Assembly: GCF_900013425.1 (NCBI RefSeq)
Contig: NZ_FBXK01000001.1
Span: 990,501 to 1,054,500 of the forward strand
Direction of reading: 5' to 3'
Length of the DNA stretch: 64,000 nt
Source of the DNA: Sphingobium sp. Z007
GTDB lineage: Bacteria; Pseudomonadota; Alphaproteobacteria; Sphingomonadales; Sphingomonadaceae
Shown piece after piece: positions 37,268 to 46,563 of this stretch. Both the position numbers and the translations under genes were made by a program. How positions within the stretch are numbered: the stretch's first letter is position 1; each line of letters starts with the position of its first letter. A model generated the notes under the pieces. That model saw only the letters and a list, made by a program, of their open reading frames with translations, did not search any database and was not told where the DNA came from.

Positions 37268-40200
37268 ATGATCGGACGCAGCATGATGGCGGCTCTACTG
37301 GCGGCGACCACTTTGGCAACACCGGCCTGGGCGGCGACCGTGTCGGTCTTCCCGGTGGCGCCCGAAGAACCCACCGCCGTGACGGTGAAGGCCAGCGGCG
37401 ACGGGCGCACGGACGATAGCGCCGCGATCCAGCAGGCGCTGGACCAGGCGCGCGACAAGACCGGCCATGGCATCGTCTTCCTGCCGTCGGGCAGCTATCG
37501 CATCAGTCGGACGCTGGTCGTGCCTGCGGGCGTGCGCATTTATGGCGTCGGGCCGACCCGGCCGGTGATCCTGCTGGCCGCCAATACGCCGGGCTTCCAG
37601 AAGGGCGTGTCCACCATGATCGTCTTTGGCGGCGGCGATCAATATCGGGTCGGCCAGGTGCCGGTCCCGGTGCCGACGGTCGTGCCCCGCGACAAAGTGG
37701 TGCGCGACGCCAATTCCGGCACCTTCTATTCGTCGATGAGCAATGTCGATATCGAAATAGCGCCAGGCAATCCGGCGGCGGCGGGCGTGCGCTTCCGCAT
37801 GGCGCAACATGCGTTCCTCAGCCATATGGAGTTCCGCCTGGGGACCGCTTTCGCCGGCGTCTATCAGGCCGGCAACGTCATGGAGAATGTCCATTTTCAG
37901 GGCGGCCGCTATGGCATCGTCACCGAAAAGACCTCCCCCGCCTGGCAGTTCACCCTGCTCGATTCCAGCTTCGACGGGCAGAGCCAGGCCGCGATCCGCG
38001 AGCATGAGGTCGACCTGACCCTCGTCAATGTGGCGATCCGCAATACGCCAGTCGGGATAGAGATCGATCGCGGCTACAGCGACAGCCTGTGGGGCAAGGA
38101 TGTCCGCTTCGAAAATATATCGAAGGCAGGCGTTATCATCTCCAACGAGAAAAATGTCTTCACCCAGATCGGCTTCGACAATGCGCTGGCCGTAAACAGC
38201 CCGGTCTTCGCCCGCTTCCGCGACAGCGGCAAGACGATCGATGGCAAGGGCAAGGCCTATAAGGTCGCGTCCTTCTCCCACGGCCTTGCCATTCCCGACC
38301 TCGGCCACACCGGCGACTATAAAACCGTAGCGGACATCCAGCCGCTGTCCGCCATGCCCGCCCGCCGCGCGCCCGCCATACGCGACCTGCCCGCCATGAC
38401 CGATTGGGTCAATGTCCGGTCTTTGGGCATCATGGGCGACGGCAAAGCGGACGACACCGCTGCGATCCAGAAGGCGATCGACGGCCACCGCATCCTCTAT
38501 TTTCCCGTCGGCTTCTACAAGGTGACGAACCGGCTGAGGCTGCGCCCCGACTCCATCCTCATCGGCCTGCACCCCGCCATCACCCAACTGTACATTCCCG
38601 ACGATAATCCCGCCCATGCCGGTCTCGGACCGGTGCTGCCGATCCTGGAAAGCCCCAAAGGCGGCGACAATATCCTGTCCGGCCTTGGCCTCTTCACCGG
38701 CCGGATCAACCCGCGCGCGTCCGCGCTGCTATGGCGGTCGGGCGAGACGAGCCTGGTCGAGGACGTGAAGATCATGGGCGGCGGCGGCACCCCGACGGCG
38801 GACGGCAAGATGCTGGGCGCCCTGCGGGTCAACACCGGCGATCCCGTCACGGACGGTCGGCTGGACGCGCAATATCCCAGCATCTGGGTAACGGACGGCG
38901 GTGGCGGCACTTTCGCCAACGTGTGGAGTCCCAACAGCTTCGCGCAATCGGGCCTGCACATCACCAACACCAGCACGCCCGGCCATGTTTATGAAATGTC
39001 GGTCGAACATCATGCCCGCAACGAAATCGTCCTCGACAATGTGCAGAATTGGGAGTTCCTGGCCCCGCAGACCGAACAGGAGGTCGATGACGGTCCCGAC
39101 GCCATCTCGCTCGACATCCGCAATTCCAAAAACCTGCTGTTCGCCAACTATCATGGCTATCGCGTGACCCGCACCTACGCGCCGGAGGAAAGCGCGGTCA
39201 AGCTCACCAACTCCAGCGATATCCGCTTCCGCAACGTCCATATCAACGCCGAAAGCGGCTTTGCGACCTGCGACGACGAAGGCTGCGGCACGTTCCTGCG
39301 CGCCAGCAAATATCCATTCGACAATGCGATCGAGGATGTGACCGGCAAACGCTTCGTGCGGGAGCGCGAGTTCGCCAGTCTCAATATCGGCGCGGCCGAC
39401 CGCGCAATCCCGCCCGTATCGCCAAGCAGCGCCAAGGTCGAAAAGCTGGAAGACGGCTTCTGGTCGATCTCCGGCGCGGCCGTGGACGCGCAGGGCGCGC
39501 TCTACTTCATCGATCGCCGGTTCCAGCGCATCCATCGCTGGAGCGAGGCCAAGGGCTTGGAGATCGTGCGCGACCAGGCGCTCGATCCGGTCAATCTGGC
39601 GATCGACGGATCGGGGCATCTGCTGATACTGTCGTCGCTGGGGCCAAAAGCGGGCGTCTATTCGATCGACCCGAACGGCCAGCCCGACCAGATGACGCTG
39701 ATCCAGCCGACGCCGGTCCGCGCGAAGGGCGCGGCCAGGACGCTGCTGCCGGTCAACTGGTGGAACAATGGCGAGTTCAGGGACCAACTCGATCCCGAAA
39801 CATACGAGTTTACGACGTTGGCGCAGATGTTCGCCCGCGATGCCGGCACACCCAAGGCGCGCGAATATGTCTCCCCCGACGGCAGCCTGTCGCTGCCCGC
39901 CTTCCGCGTGTGGCAACAGGGACCTGTCGATCATACCGGCTGGCGCTGGTCGGACAGTCTGAACGCCAACGGCCTGATCGGCGGCAAGCCGGGCGAACGC
40001 CTGTTCGTTACCAACGGGTCGGAAAATATCACCTATAGCGGCACGGTCGGCGCGGGCGGCACGCTCATGAACCTCAAGCCCTTTACCAATCGCGGCGGCG
40101 AAAGCGTTGCCGTGGACGGGCAGGGGCGTGTCTATGTCGCGAATGGCCAGATATTCGTCTATGGCCCGGATGGTAAGGAGACCGGCAGGATCGACGTGCC

Positions 40201-40291
40201 CGAACGGCCCTTGCAGATATTGTTCGGCGGCGCGGACAAGCGGACGCTTTTCATCCTGACGCACCATGCTTTGTACGCCGCCAAGCCCTGA
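37268..40291 (+). CDS. exported tandem beta-helix (pectate-lyase-3-like) plus beta-propeller protein
   Basis: 1007 residues, ATG 37268 behind GGAGGG. Signal peptide to AWA (22). Two pectate-lyase-3/GH28-related starts are visible: GDGRTDDSAAIQQALDQA with FLPSGSYRISRTL (about 44-85) and GDGKADDTAAIQKAIDGH with YFPVGFYKVTNRL (about 390-425). Right-handed beta-helix sequence runs to about 700. From about 720 the sequence is propeller-like with NHL/SMP-30-type repeats (GAAVDAQGALYFIDRRFQRIHRW, GESVAVDGQGRVYVANGQIF). Double beta-helix enzymes include GH55 beta-1,3-glucanases, but the propeller is not part of that family as I know it. Secreted or periplasmic polysaccharide enzyme likely; bond unknown. 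Close paralogue at 43482-46526. Confidence 0.85.
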   Translation: MIGRSMMAALLAATTLATPAWAATVSVFPVAPEEPTAVTVKASGDGRTDDSAAIQQALDQARDKTGHGIVFLPSGSYRISRTLVVPAGVRIYGVGPTRPVILLAANTPGFQKGVSTMIVFGGGDQYRVGQVPVPVPTVVPRDKVVRDANSGTFYSSMSNVDIEIAPGNPAAAGVRFRMAQHAFLSHMEFRLGTAFAGVYQAGNVMENVHFQGGRYGIVTEKTSPAWQFTLLDSSFDGQSQAAIREHEVDLTLVNVAIRNTPVGIEIDRGYSDSLWGKDVRFENISKAGVIISNEKNVFTQIGFDNALAVNSPVFARFRDSGKTIDGKGKAYKVASFSHGLAIPDLGHTGDYKTVADIQPLSAMPARRAPAIRDLPAMTDWVNVRSLGIMGDGKADDTAAIQKAIDGHRILYFPVGFYKVTNRLRLRPDSILIGLHPAITQLYIPDDNPAHAGLGPVLPILESPKGGDNILSGLGLFTGRINPRASALLWRSGETSLVEDVKIMGGGGTPTADGKMLGALRVNTGDPVTDGRLDAQYPSIWVTDGGGGTFANVWSPNSFAQSGLHITNTSTPGHVYEMSVEHHARNEIVLDNVQNWEFLAPQTEQEVDDGPDAISLDIRNSKNLLFANYHGYRVTRTYAPEESAVKLTNSSDIRFRNVHINAESGFATCDDEGCGTFLRASKYPFDNAIEDVTGKRFVREREFASLNIGAADRAIPPVSPSSAKVEKLEDGFWSISGAAVDAQGALYFIDRRFQRIHRWSEAKGLEIVRDQALDPVNLAIDGSGHLLILSSLGPKAGVYSIDPNGQPDQMTLIQPTPVRAKGAARTLLPVNWWNNGEFRDQLDPETYEFTTLAQMFARDAGTPKAREYVSPDGSLSLPAFRVWQQGPVDHTGWRWSDSLNANGLIGGKPGERLFVTNGSENITYSGTVGAGGTLMNLKPFTNRGGESVAVDGQGRVYVANGQIFVYGPDGKETGRIDVPERPLQILFGGADKRTLFILTHHALYAAKP

Positions 40292-40313
40292 AAAATCCGC
40301 CTGTTGGGCGCAT

Positions 40314-40335
40314 CTACGACCTATGTCGTAAGTGC
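40314..40335. promoter_or_regulatory. perfect dyad TACGAC-CTAT-GTCGTA before the TonB receptor
   Basis: Second copy of the motif at 37185-37206, here with perfect 6-base arms, about 95 bases before the receptor start. Two of the most strongly linked genes of the locus thus share an operator-like element, plausibly for the GntR protein. Confidence 0.55.
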
Positions 40336-40429
40336 GGCGGGCGCAGGCACCGACTAACCTGAAAACAACAGCCCATCATGCGGCGCGGCGGCTCTGGGAG
40401 GGGTCGCCAAATATAAAAGGGGAAGATGA

Positions 40430-43405
40430 ATGAAAGCGACGATCGCAATCCATCGGCACATGGCCGGCGTCAGCCTGGCCGCGATGGCTGCCTTTGGACT
40501 GACCGGCCCGGCCCATGCGCAGGCGGCGGCGCCAGCGCAGCCCGAGGCCGTCGCCCCGCAGGCGCAGACCGATGACGCCGCCGCGCCGCGTAGTGCGGAC
40601 ATCATCGTCACCGGATCGCGCATCACCACCAGCGGCTTCAACGCGCCCACGCCGACGACGGTGATCGGTGAGGAGCAGATCGCGAACAATGCGCAGCCCA
40701 ACATCTTCACCACCATCGCGCAACTGCCCTCGCTTCAGGGATCGACCGGCGCCGCCACCGGCACGTTCAGCACGTCGAGCGGCCAACAGGGGCTCAGCTC
40801 CTTCTCGCTGCGCGGCCTGGGCGCTATCCGCACCCTGACCCTGCTTGATGGCCAGCGCGTCGTCGGCGCAAACGTGACCGGCGTGCCCGACATCAGCATG
40901 TTCCCCCAATTGCTGGTCAAGCGCGTCGATGTCGTGACCGGCGGCGCGTCCGCCTCCTATGGCTCCGATGCCGTCGGCGGCGTCGTCAACTTCATCACCG
41001 ACACCCATTTCGAAGGGTTCAAGGGCAATATCCTGGGCAGCATCACCAAATATGGCGATGACGAAACCGCGCTGGTGCAGGCCGCCTATGGCAAGGCGTT
41101 CATGGACGATCGCCTGCATGTCGTGCTGAGCGGCGAATATGATCATGAAGGCGGCGTGGGCGCAGGCGATTTCGGAACGGATCTCGCCGGGAGCCGTAAC
41201 TGGTATCGCGCGACCACGCTGATGAACACGGGCATCACCAACAACGGTCTGCCCCAGTTCAACTATCGTGATTTTGCCCAGCCCTATCAATATGCCCGCT
41301 ACGGCCTCATCAATAATGGTCCGTTGCAGGGCATCGCCTTCGACCAAAATGGCGCGCCCTATAATTTCAATTACGGATCGGGCGGCCAGCCGACCGGCAC
41401 CGGCGCTGTCACCAACTGCTATCGCGGCAACAGCTTCTGCGAAGGCGGCGATCTGACCGGTGCGCCGGGGTCGGGGGCTTCGCTAAAATCGGCGCTGGAA
41501 CGCATCAACGGCTATGGCCGGATCGGCTACGACTTTGCCGACAATAATGAAGCCTATGTCACGGTCAACATCGCGCAGGTCAAAACCAGCAACCAGCCCA
41601 GTCCCGGCTACAACCGCGCCAGCCTGACCGTCCAGTGCGCCAATCCGTATCTGCCGCAACTGGTCCGCGACCGGTGTGCGACGGCGGGCATCACCCAGTT
41701 CGGCTTTGGATCGAGCAACGCGTCCTTCCCCGATCCCGAAGTCCATACGGACCGGCGGCAATATCGCTTCGTCGGCGGGCTGAAGGGTAAGTTCGGTCTG
41801 GGTGGCACCGACTGGAATTATGACGCCTATTATGAACATGGCATCACCACTTCCGACATCCGCGTGCGGGACATCGTGCTCCAGAATCGCTATGTCGCGG
41901 CGACCAATGCGATCTCGCTCAACGGCGCCATCGTCTGCGCCGACCCGGTCGCGCGTGCCGCCGGATGCCAGCCGATCAACATCTTCGGCGGCGCCACGCC
42001 ATCTTCGGCTGCGCTTGCCTATGTCGCGCCTAGTGAAAACGGGCCGTTCCAGCACACCAAGTTGACGCAGGATGTCGCCAGCCTCAACTTCTCCGGCAAT
42101 CCGTTCGAACTCTGGGCAGGCCCGGTATCGGTCGCCTTCGGTGGCGAATATCGCCGCGAATTCTATCGAGTGAATGCCGATCCCTATGGCGCGGGTGTGT
42201 CCCCACTCAGCCCCAACAGCCCCGAATATCCGGCCGATCCGCTGCTCAACTCGACGCTGGGCAGCAATTGGGCGGCGGGCAATTACAAGAACGGTCGCGG
42301 CAAATATGAGGTGTATGAAGGCTATCTCGAAGTCGATCTGCCCCTGTTCAACAGCGACTCGATGGGCCGTGCCAACCTGAACGCGGCGGGTCGCGGCACT
42401 CATTACAGCACGTCCGGCACGGTCTGGACGTGGAAGGTGGGCGGCACATGGGATACGCCGCTCAGCGGCCTGCGTCTGCGCGCTGTGACCTCGCGCGACG
42501 TGCGCGCGCCTAATCTGTCGGAATTGTTCGCCGCCCCCACCGTCACGACCCTGCCGAACTTCAACGATCCGTTCCGCAACCAGGCGGTGCAGGTATTCCA
42601 GAACACGATCGGCAACACCAACCTGAAGCCCGAAGTGGCCCGCAATACTGAACTCGGCATCGTGCTGGCGCGGCCCGATTGGATGCCGGGTCTCAGCCTT
42701 TCGCTCGATTACTACGACATCAAGCTCAAGGGGGTGGTCTCCACCCTGTCGGCGGACCAGATCGTTCGCTTCTGCTTCGAAGGCAACCAAGCCTTCTGCG
42801 GCGGGTTCCAGCTTGATGGCGCGCAGGGCACCAACTTCGTCAACGTCCAGCCGTTCAACCTCGCTTCCTGGCGCACGAGTGGCTTCGATATCGAGGCCAG
42901 CTATCAATGGCAGCAGCCGCTGGGGCTGCCGGGCAGCTTCACCGTCCGCGCGCTGGCGACTCACATCCGTAAATTCATCGTCAGTGCGGGCATTGCCGGT
43001 GTCGATCCGGTCGATCAGGCCGGTGCCAATACCGGCAACACGCCGGACTGGAAATGGCTGGCCGTGCAAACCTATGACAGCGGTCGTTTCACCCTCACGG
43101 TGCAGGAACGCTGGATCAGCGATGGCGTGTTCGGCAACCAATATGTCGTCTGCCAGACGTCCTGCCCGGTTTCCACCGGCAACCATCCCACCATCGACCG
43201 CAACAAGATGAAGGGCGCATTCTACGTCGATGTAGGCGCGTCGTTCAAGATCCGCGACAATATCTCAATCTATGGGAAGGTGGACAATCTGTTCGACAAG
43301 GACCCGGTGGCATCGCCCCAGACCAATACCGGTCTGGACGTCAATCCGGCCCTCTATGATACTTTGGGCCGCATCTATCGGGCGGGCGTGCGCTTCAATT
43401 TCTGA
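40430..43405 (+). CDS. TonB-dependent receptor (SusC-like outer-membrane importer)
   Basis: 991 residues, ATG 40430 behind GGGGAAG. Signal peptide ending AHA-QA (31-33), then TonB box-like ADIIVTGSRI and plug domain (VIGEEQIANNAQPNIFTTIAQLP, SLRGLGAIRTLTLLDGQRVVG, VDVVTGGASASYGSDAVGGVVNFIT), followed by a 22-strand barrel ending YRAGVRFNF with terminal Phe. It lies between the two beta-helix paralogues and is presumably the importer of their oligosaccharide products. A strong terminator follows. Confidence 0.92.
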   Translation: MKATIAIHRHMAGVSLAAMAAFGLTGPAHAQAAAPAQPEAVAPQAQTDDAAAPRSADIIVTGSRITTSGFNAPTPTTVIGEEQIANNAQPNIFTTIAQLPSLQGSTGAATGTFSTSSGQQGLSSFSLRGLGAIRTLTLLDGQRVVGANVTGVPDISMFPQLLVKRVDVVTGGASASYGSDAVGGVVNFITDTHFEGFKGNILGSITKYGDDETALVQAAYGKAFMDDRLHVVLSGEYDHEGGVGAGDFGTDLAGSRNWYRATTLMNTGITNNGLPQFNYRDFAQPYQYARYGLINNGPLQGIAFDQNGAPYNFNYGSGGQPTGTGAVTNCYRGNSFCEGGDLTGAPGSGASLKSALERINGYGRIGYDFADNNEAYVTVNIAQVKTSNQPSPGYNRASLTVQCANPYLPQLVRDRCATAGITQFGFGSSNASFPDPEVHTDRRQYRFVGGLKGKFGLGGTDWNYDAYYEHGITTSDIRVRDIVLQNRYVAATNAISLNGAIVCADPVARAAGCQPINIFGGATPSSAALAYVAPSENGPFQHTKLTQDVASLNFSGNPFELWAGPVSVAFGGEYRREFYRVNADPYGAGVSPLSPNSPEYPADPLLNSTLGSNWAAGNYKNGRGKYEVYEGYLEVDLPLFNSDSMGRANLNAAGRGTHYSTSGTVWTWKVGGTWDTPLSGLRLRAVTSRDVRAPNLSELFAAPTVTTLPNFNDPFRNQAVQVFQNTIGNTNLKPEVARNTELGIVLARPDWMPGLSLSLDYYDIKLKGVVSTLSADQIVRFCFEGNQAFCGGFQLDGAQGTNFVNVQPFNLASWRTSGFDIEASYQWQQPLGLPGSFTVRALATHIRKFIVSAGIAGVDPVDQAGANTGNTPDWKWLAVQTYDSGRFTLTVQERWISDGVFGNQYVVCQTSCPVSTGNHPTIDRNKMKGAFYVDVGASFKIRDNISIYGKVDNLFDKDPVASPQTNTGLDVNPALYDTLGRIYRAGVRFNF

Positions 43406-43433
43406 ACATTCTCCCTTCGATCTCCCCAACCTC

Positions 43434-43457
43434 GTCCCGGCCCTGCACGGCCGGGAC
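43434..43457 (+). terminator. rho-independent terminator after the TonB receptor
   Basis: Stem GTCCCGGCC/GGCCGGGAC (43434-43442, 43449-43457) with a six-base loop, followed by a T-rich tail ATCTTCTTTTCT. It lies 29 bases after the stop and 25 before the next gene, so the second beta-helix gene needs read-through or its own promoter. Confidence 0.8.
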
Positions 43458-43481
43458 ATCTTCTTTTCTGGAGCCTGCCGG

Positions 43482-46400
43482 ATGTATCGTGGATTGCGCG
43501 GAGCTTATGTCACCATCCTGCTGGGCCTGGCGACGACGCAACCGGCGTTCGCTTCGCCTTCCGTTTACACAACCGCGCCGGACGAACCGCGCGCGGTAAC
43601 CGTCACAGGCGTGGGCGACGGTCGCGCCGACGATGGGCCAGCGATCCAGCAGGCGATCGACAAGGCGGCGGACGAGGGCGGCGGCGGTATCGTATTCCTG
43701 CCGGCCGGCACCTACCGCATCAGCCGGACGCTCTTCCTATGGCCCGGCGTCCGCATCTTCGGCATCGGCCAGCAGCGGCCGGTCATACTCTTGGGCAAGG
43801 ATACGCCGGGCTTTCAGCGCGGCGTCGCGCATATGCTGATGTTCACCGGGACCAAGAGGCAGACAGACAAGGAAAGCCCGCCTGCGGCTTTCCCGCCGGC
43901 TGGCAGCGTGCCATTCAACAAGACGATCGCCGACGCCAATCCCGGCACCTTTTACACCGCGCTCGGCAATATCGATTTCCGCATCATGGACGGCAATCCC
44001 GCCGCCACCGCGATCCGTTTCCATTCCGCCCAGCATAGCTTCGTCAGCCATGTCGATTTCGACATCGGATCGGGGTTGGCAGGCCTTTATCATGTCGCGA
44101 ACGAAGCCGAAGACCTGCATTTCAAGGGCGGGCGCTATGGCATATTGGCGGAAAAACCTTCCCCGGCATGGCCCTTCGCCCTGGTCGACGCCACATTCGA
44201 GGGGCAGCGCGACGCCGCCATCCGGGAACATGAAGCCGGTTTGACGCTGGTCAATGTCGCCTTCCGCAACGTGCCCGTCGGGATTGAAATCGACCGCGGC
44301 TATGGCGACTGGCTATGGGGCCAGGATGTGCGGTTCGAAAATGTGTCGAAGGCCGCCGTTATCATCTCGAACGAGAAAAACGTCTATACGCAGGTCGGCT
44401 TCCAGAATGTTGTGGCCGCCAATACACCCGTTTTCGCCCGCTTTCGGGAAAGCGGCCGGACGGTCGCGGGCAAGGGTGCGGCCTATAAGGTCGCATCCTT
44501 CACCCATGGCCTCACTTTACCGGGGCCAGGCCAGATCGGCGACTATAAGACCGATATGCAGGCGGCAAACATCGCCAGCCTGCCAGCGCCCGCCGCGCCC
44601 GCCATTCGCGCCCTGCCCCCCGTTGCGCAATGGGTCAGCGTCCGCACGCTCGGCGCGAAGGGAGACGACAGCACGGACGACACCGCCGCGATCCAGAAAG
44701 CGATCGATATGCATAAGGTGGTCTATCTGCCAGCCGGCTTCTATCGTGTCAGCGACACACTGCGTCTGCGCCCGGATACGGTGCTGCTGGGCCTGCACCC
44801 CAGCCTGACACAGATCGTCCTGCCGGACGGCACGGCGGCGTGGCAAGGCGTCGGCGCGCCCAAGGCGCTGGTCGAAAGCGCGCAGGGCGGCGACGCGATC
44901 GTGGCCGGTCTTGGCCTCAACACCAACGGCGCCAATCCGCGCGCGACCGCCTTGCTGTGGAAGGCCGGGGCCAATTCCATGGTCAATGACGTCAAATTCC
45001 AGGGCGGCCATGGCACCAACCGCTTCGATGGCAGCACGATCAACCCCTATAACAATAACGCCACCGCCGACCCTGACGCCGCACGCCGCTGGGCCGGCCA
45101 ATATGCCAGCCTATGGGTGACACAGGGCGGCGGCGGCACCTTCGCCAATATCTGGAGCCCCAGCACCTTCGGCCATCCCGGCATCCTGATTTCCGACACG
45201 CAAACGCCCGGCCGTGTCATCCAGGCGTCGGTCGAACATCATGTCCGCAGCGAAATCACGCTAAACCGGGTCGCCAACTGGGAATTGCTGGCGCCCCAGA
45301 CAGAGGGAGAAGCCGGCGAGAGCGGCGATGCCGTGGCGCTGGAAATCCGCAATTCGCACAATATCTTGGTCGCCAACTTCCATGGCTATCGCGTGACGCG
45401 CACGCGCGAACCCGCGCCGGCTGCCGTCACCCTTTACAACTCGCATGATATCCGTTTCCGCAACGTCCATGTAAACGGCGAAAGCGGCGTCGGCACCTGC
45501 GATGAAAATGGCTGCGCAACCTTCCTGCGCCTGACCAAATTCCCGTTCGAAAACGCGATCCGCGACTTGACCCACGGTCTGGACGTGCGGGAACGGGAAT
45601 TTGCCGTGCTCGACATTCCCGCCAAGCCAGATCCCATGGTCCCGGCCACTTTCCTGGGCGGCAAGGTCGAGAAGATCGCCGACGGCTTTCATTCGGCAGG
45701 CGGCGGCGCCGTGGATGCGCAAGGGCGGCTCTATTTCATCGATCGCAAGTTCCAGCGCATCTGGCGCTGGTCGGACGCGGGCAAGCTGGAGATGATCCGC
45801 GACGCTACGCTCGACCCGGTCAATCTGACCATAGATCGATCGGGCAAACTGCTGGTCCTGTCTTCCTATGGTCGCAACGGCACGGTCTATAGCGTGGACC
45901 CGGATGCGCCGGACAGCCAGATCGCGGTGATCCCCGCGACCCTGACTTCGTCCCATGATGGCGCCGCCACAGTGCTGCCCGTCAATTGGTGGAACAATGG
46001 CGAGTTCAGGGATCAGATCGACCCCGCCACCTATCAGTTCACCACCCTGGCCGAGATGTTCGCCCGCGATATGGCGCGGCGCAATACGCGGGAATATGTC
46101 TCGCCCGATGGCAGCATTGTCCTGCCCGCATGGCGCGTGTTCGCCCAGGGACCGGCGGACCATCGCGGCCTGCGCTTCTCGGATTCTCTCGACAGCTATG
46201 GCTTCATCCAGGGACGGCCGGGCGCGCGCGTCTATGTCACCAACGGATCGGAGAACCGGACATATAGCGGGATCGTGGGCGCAGGCGGCGCGATCAGCGA
46301 CCTCAAACCCTTCGCGGAACGCGGCGGGGAAGGGGTGGCGACTGATGCGCAGGGGCGGGTCTATGTCGCCAACGGCCAGGTCTTCGTTTACGACGCCAAT

Positions 46401-46526
46401 GGCAAGGCAATCGGCCGGATCGACGTGCCCGAACGTCCCCTGCAAATCCTGTTCGGAGGACCGGACCGACGCACGCTGTTCATCTTATCGCATCACAGCG
46501 TTCATGCCGTGACGCTGGATATGTAA
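43482..46526 (+). CDS. second tandem beta-helix plus beta-propeller protein, paralogue of 37268-40291
   Basis: 1014 residues from ATG 43482, with GGAG upstream; longer in-frame starts would lie inside the receptor gene. Signal peptide ending AFA (residue about 26). The same layout as its paralogue: GDGRADDGPAIQQAIDKA, GDDSTDDTAAIQKAIDMH, then propeller repeats (GGAVDAQGRLYFIDRKFQRIWRW, GEGVATDAQGRVYVANGQVF). Long stretches are identical or nearly so (DRGYGDWLWGQDVRFENVSK here against DRGYSDSLWGKDVRFENISK). It probably arose by tandem duplication with the receptor between copies. Divergence concentrates in surface loops, so the two may act on related but distinct linkages. Confidence 0.85.
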   Translation: MYRGLRGAYVTILLGLATTQPAFASPSVYTTAPDEPRAVTVTGVGDGRADDGPAIQQAIDKAADEGGGGIVFLPAGTYRISRTLFLWPGVRIFGIGQQRPVILLGKDTPGFQRGVAHMLMFTGTKRQTDKESPPAAFPPAGSVPFNKTIADANPGTFYTALGNIDFRIMDGNPAATAIRFHSAQHSFVSHVDFDIGSGLAGLYHVANEAEDLHFKGGRYGILAEKPSPAWPFALVDATFEGQRDAAIREHEAGLTLVNVAFRNVPVGIEIDRGYGDWLWGQDVRFENVSKAAVIISNEKNVYTQVGFQNVVAANTPVFARFRESGRTVAGKGAAYKVASFTHGLTLPGPGQIGDYKTDMQAANIASLPAPAAPAIRALPPVAQWVSVRTLGAKGDDSTDDTAAIQKAIDMHKVVYLPAGFYRVSDTLRLRPDTVLLGLHPSLTQIVLPDGTAAWQGVGAPKALVESAQGGDAIVAGLGLNTNGANPRATALLWKAGANSMVNDVKFQGGHGTNRFDGSTINPYNNNATADPDAARRWAGQYASLWVTQGGGGTFANIWSPSTFGHPGILISDTQTPGRVIQASVEHHVRSEITLNRVANWELLAPQTEGEAGESGDAVALEIRNSHNILVANFHGYRVTRTREPAPAAVTLYNSHDIRFRNVHVNGESGVGTCDENGCATFLRLTKFPFENAIRDLTHGLDVREREFAVLDIPAKPDPMVPATFLGGKVEKIADGFHSAGGGAVDAQGRLYFIDRKFQRIWRWSDAGKLEMIRDATLDPVNLTIDRSGKLLVLSSYGRNGTVYSVDPDAPDSQIAVIPATLTSSHDGAATVLPVNWWNNGEFRDQIDPATYQFTTLAEMFARDMARRNTREYVSPDGSIVLPAWRVFAQGPADHRGLRFSDSLDSYGFIQGRPGARVYVTNGSENRTYSGIVGAGGAISDLKPFAERGGEGVATDAQGRVYVANGQVFVYDANGKAIGRIDVPERPLQILFGGPDRRTLFILSHHSVHAVTLDM

Positions 46527-46563
46527 GCGCCTTTCGTTCCGCGATGCCCATAGTCATCCTCCA

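Noticed and set aside
37295..40267. Long leftward open frames opposite the first beta-helix gene (37295-38617 and 38729-40267)
   Set aside because: Antisense shadows of a GC-rich gene; they have no ribosome site, no recognisable domain, and the sense strand encodes a clear protein with a signal peptide.
41483..43186. 567-residue leftward frame opposite the TonB receptor
   Set aside because: Shadow of the receptor gene caused by codon bias; composition is typical of antisense frames.
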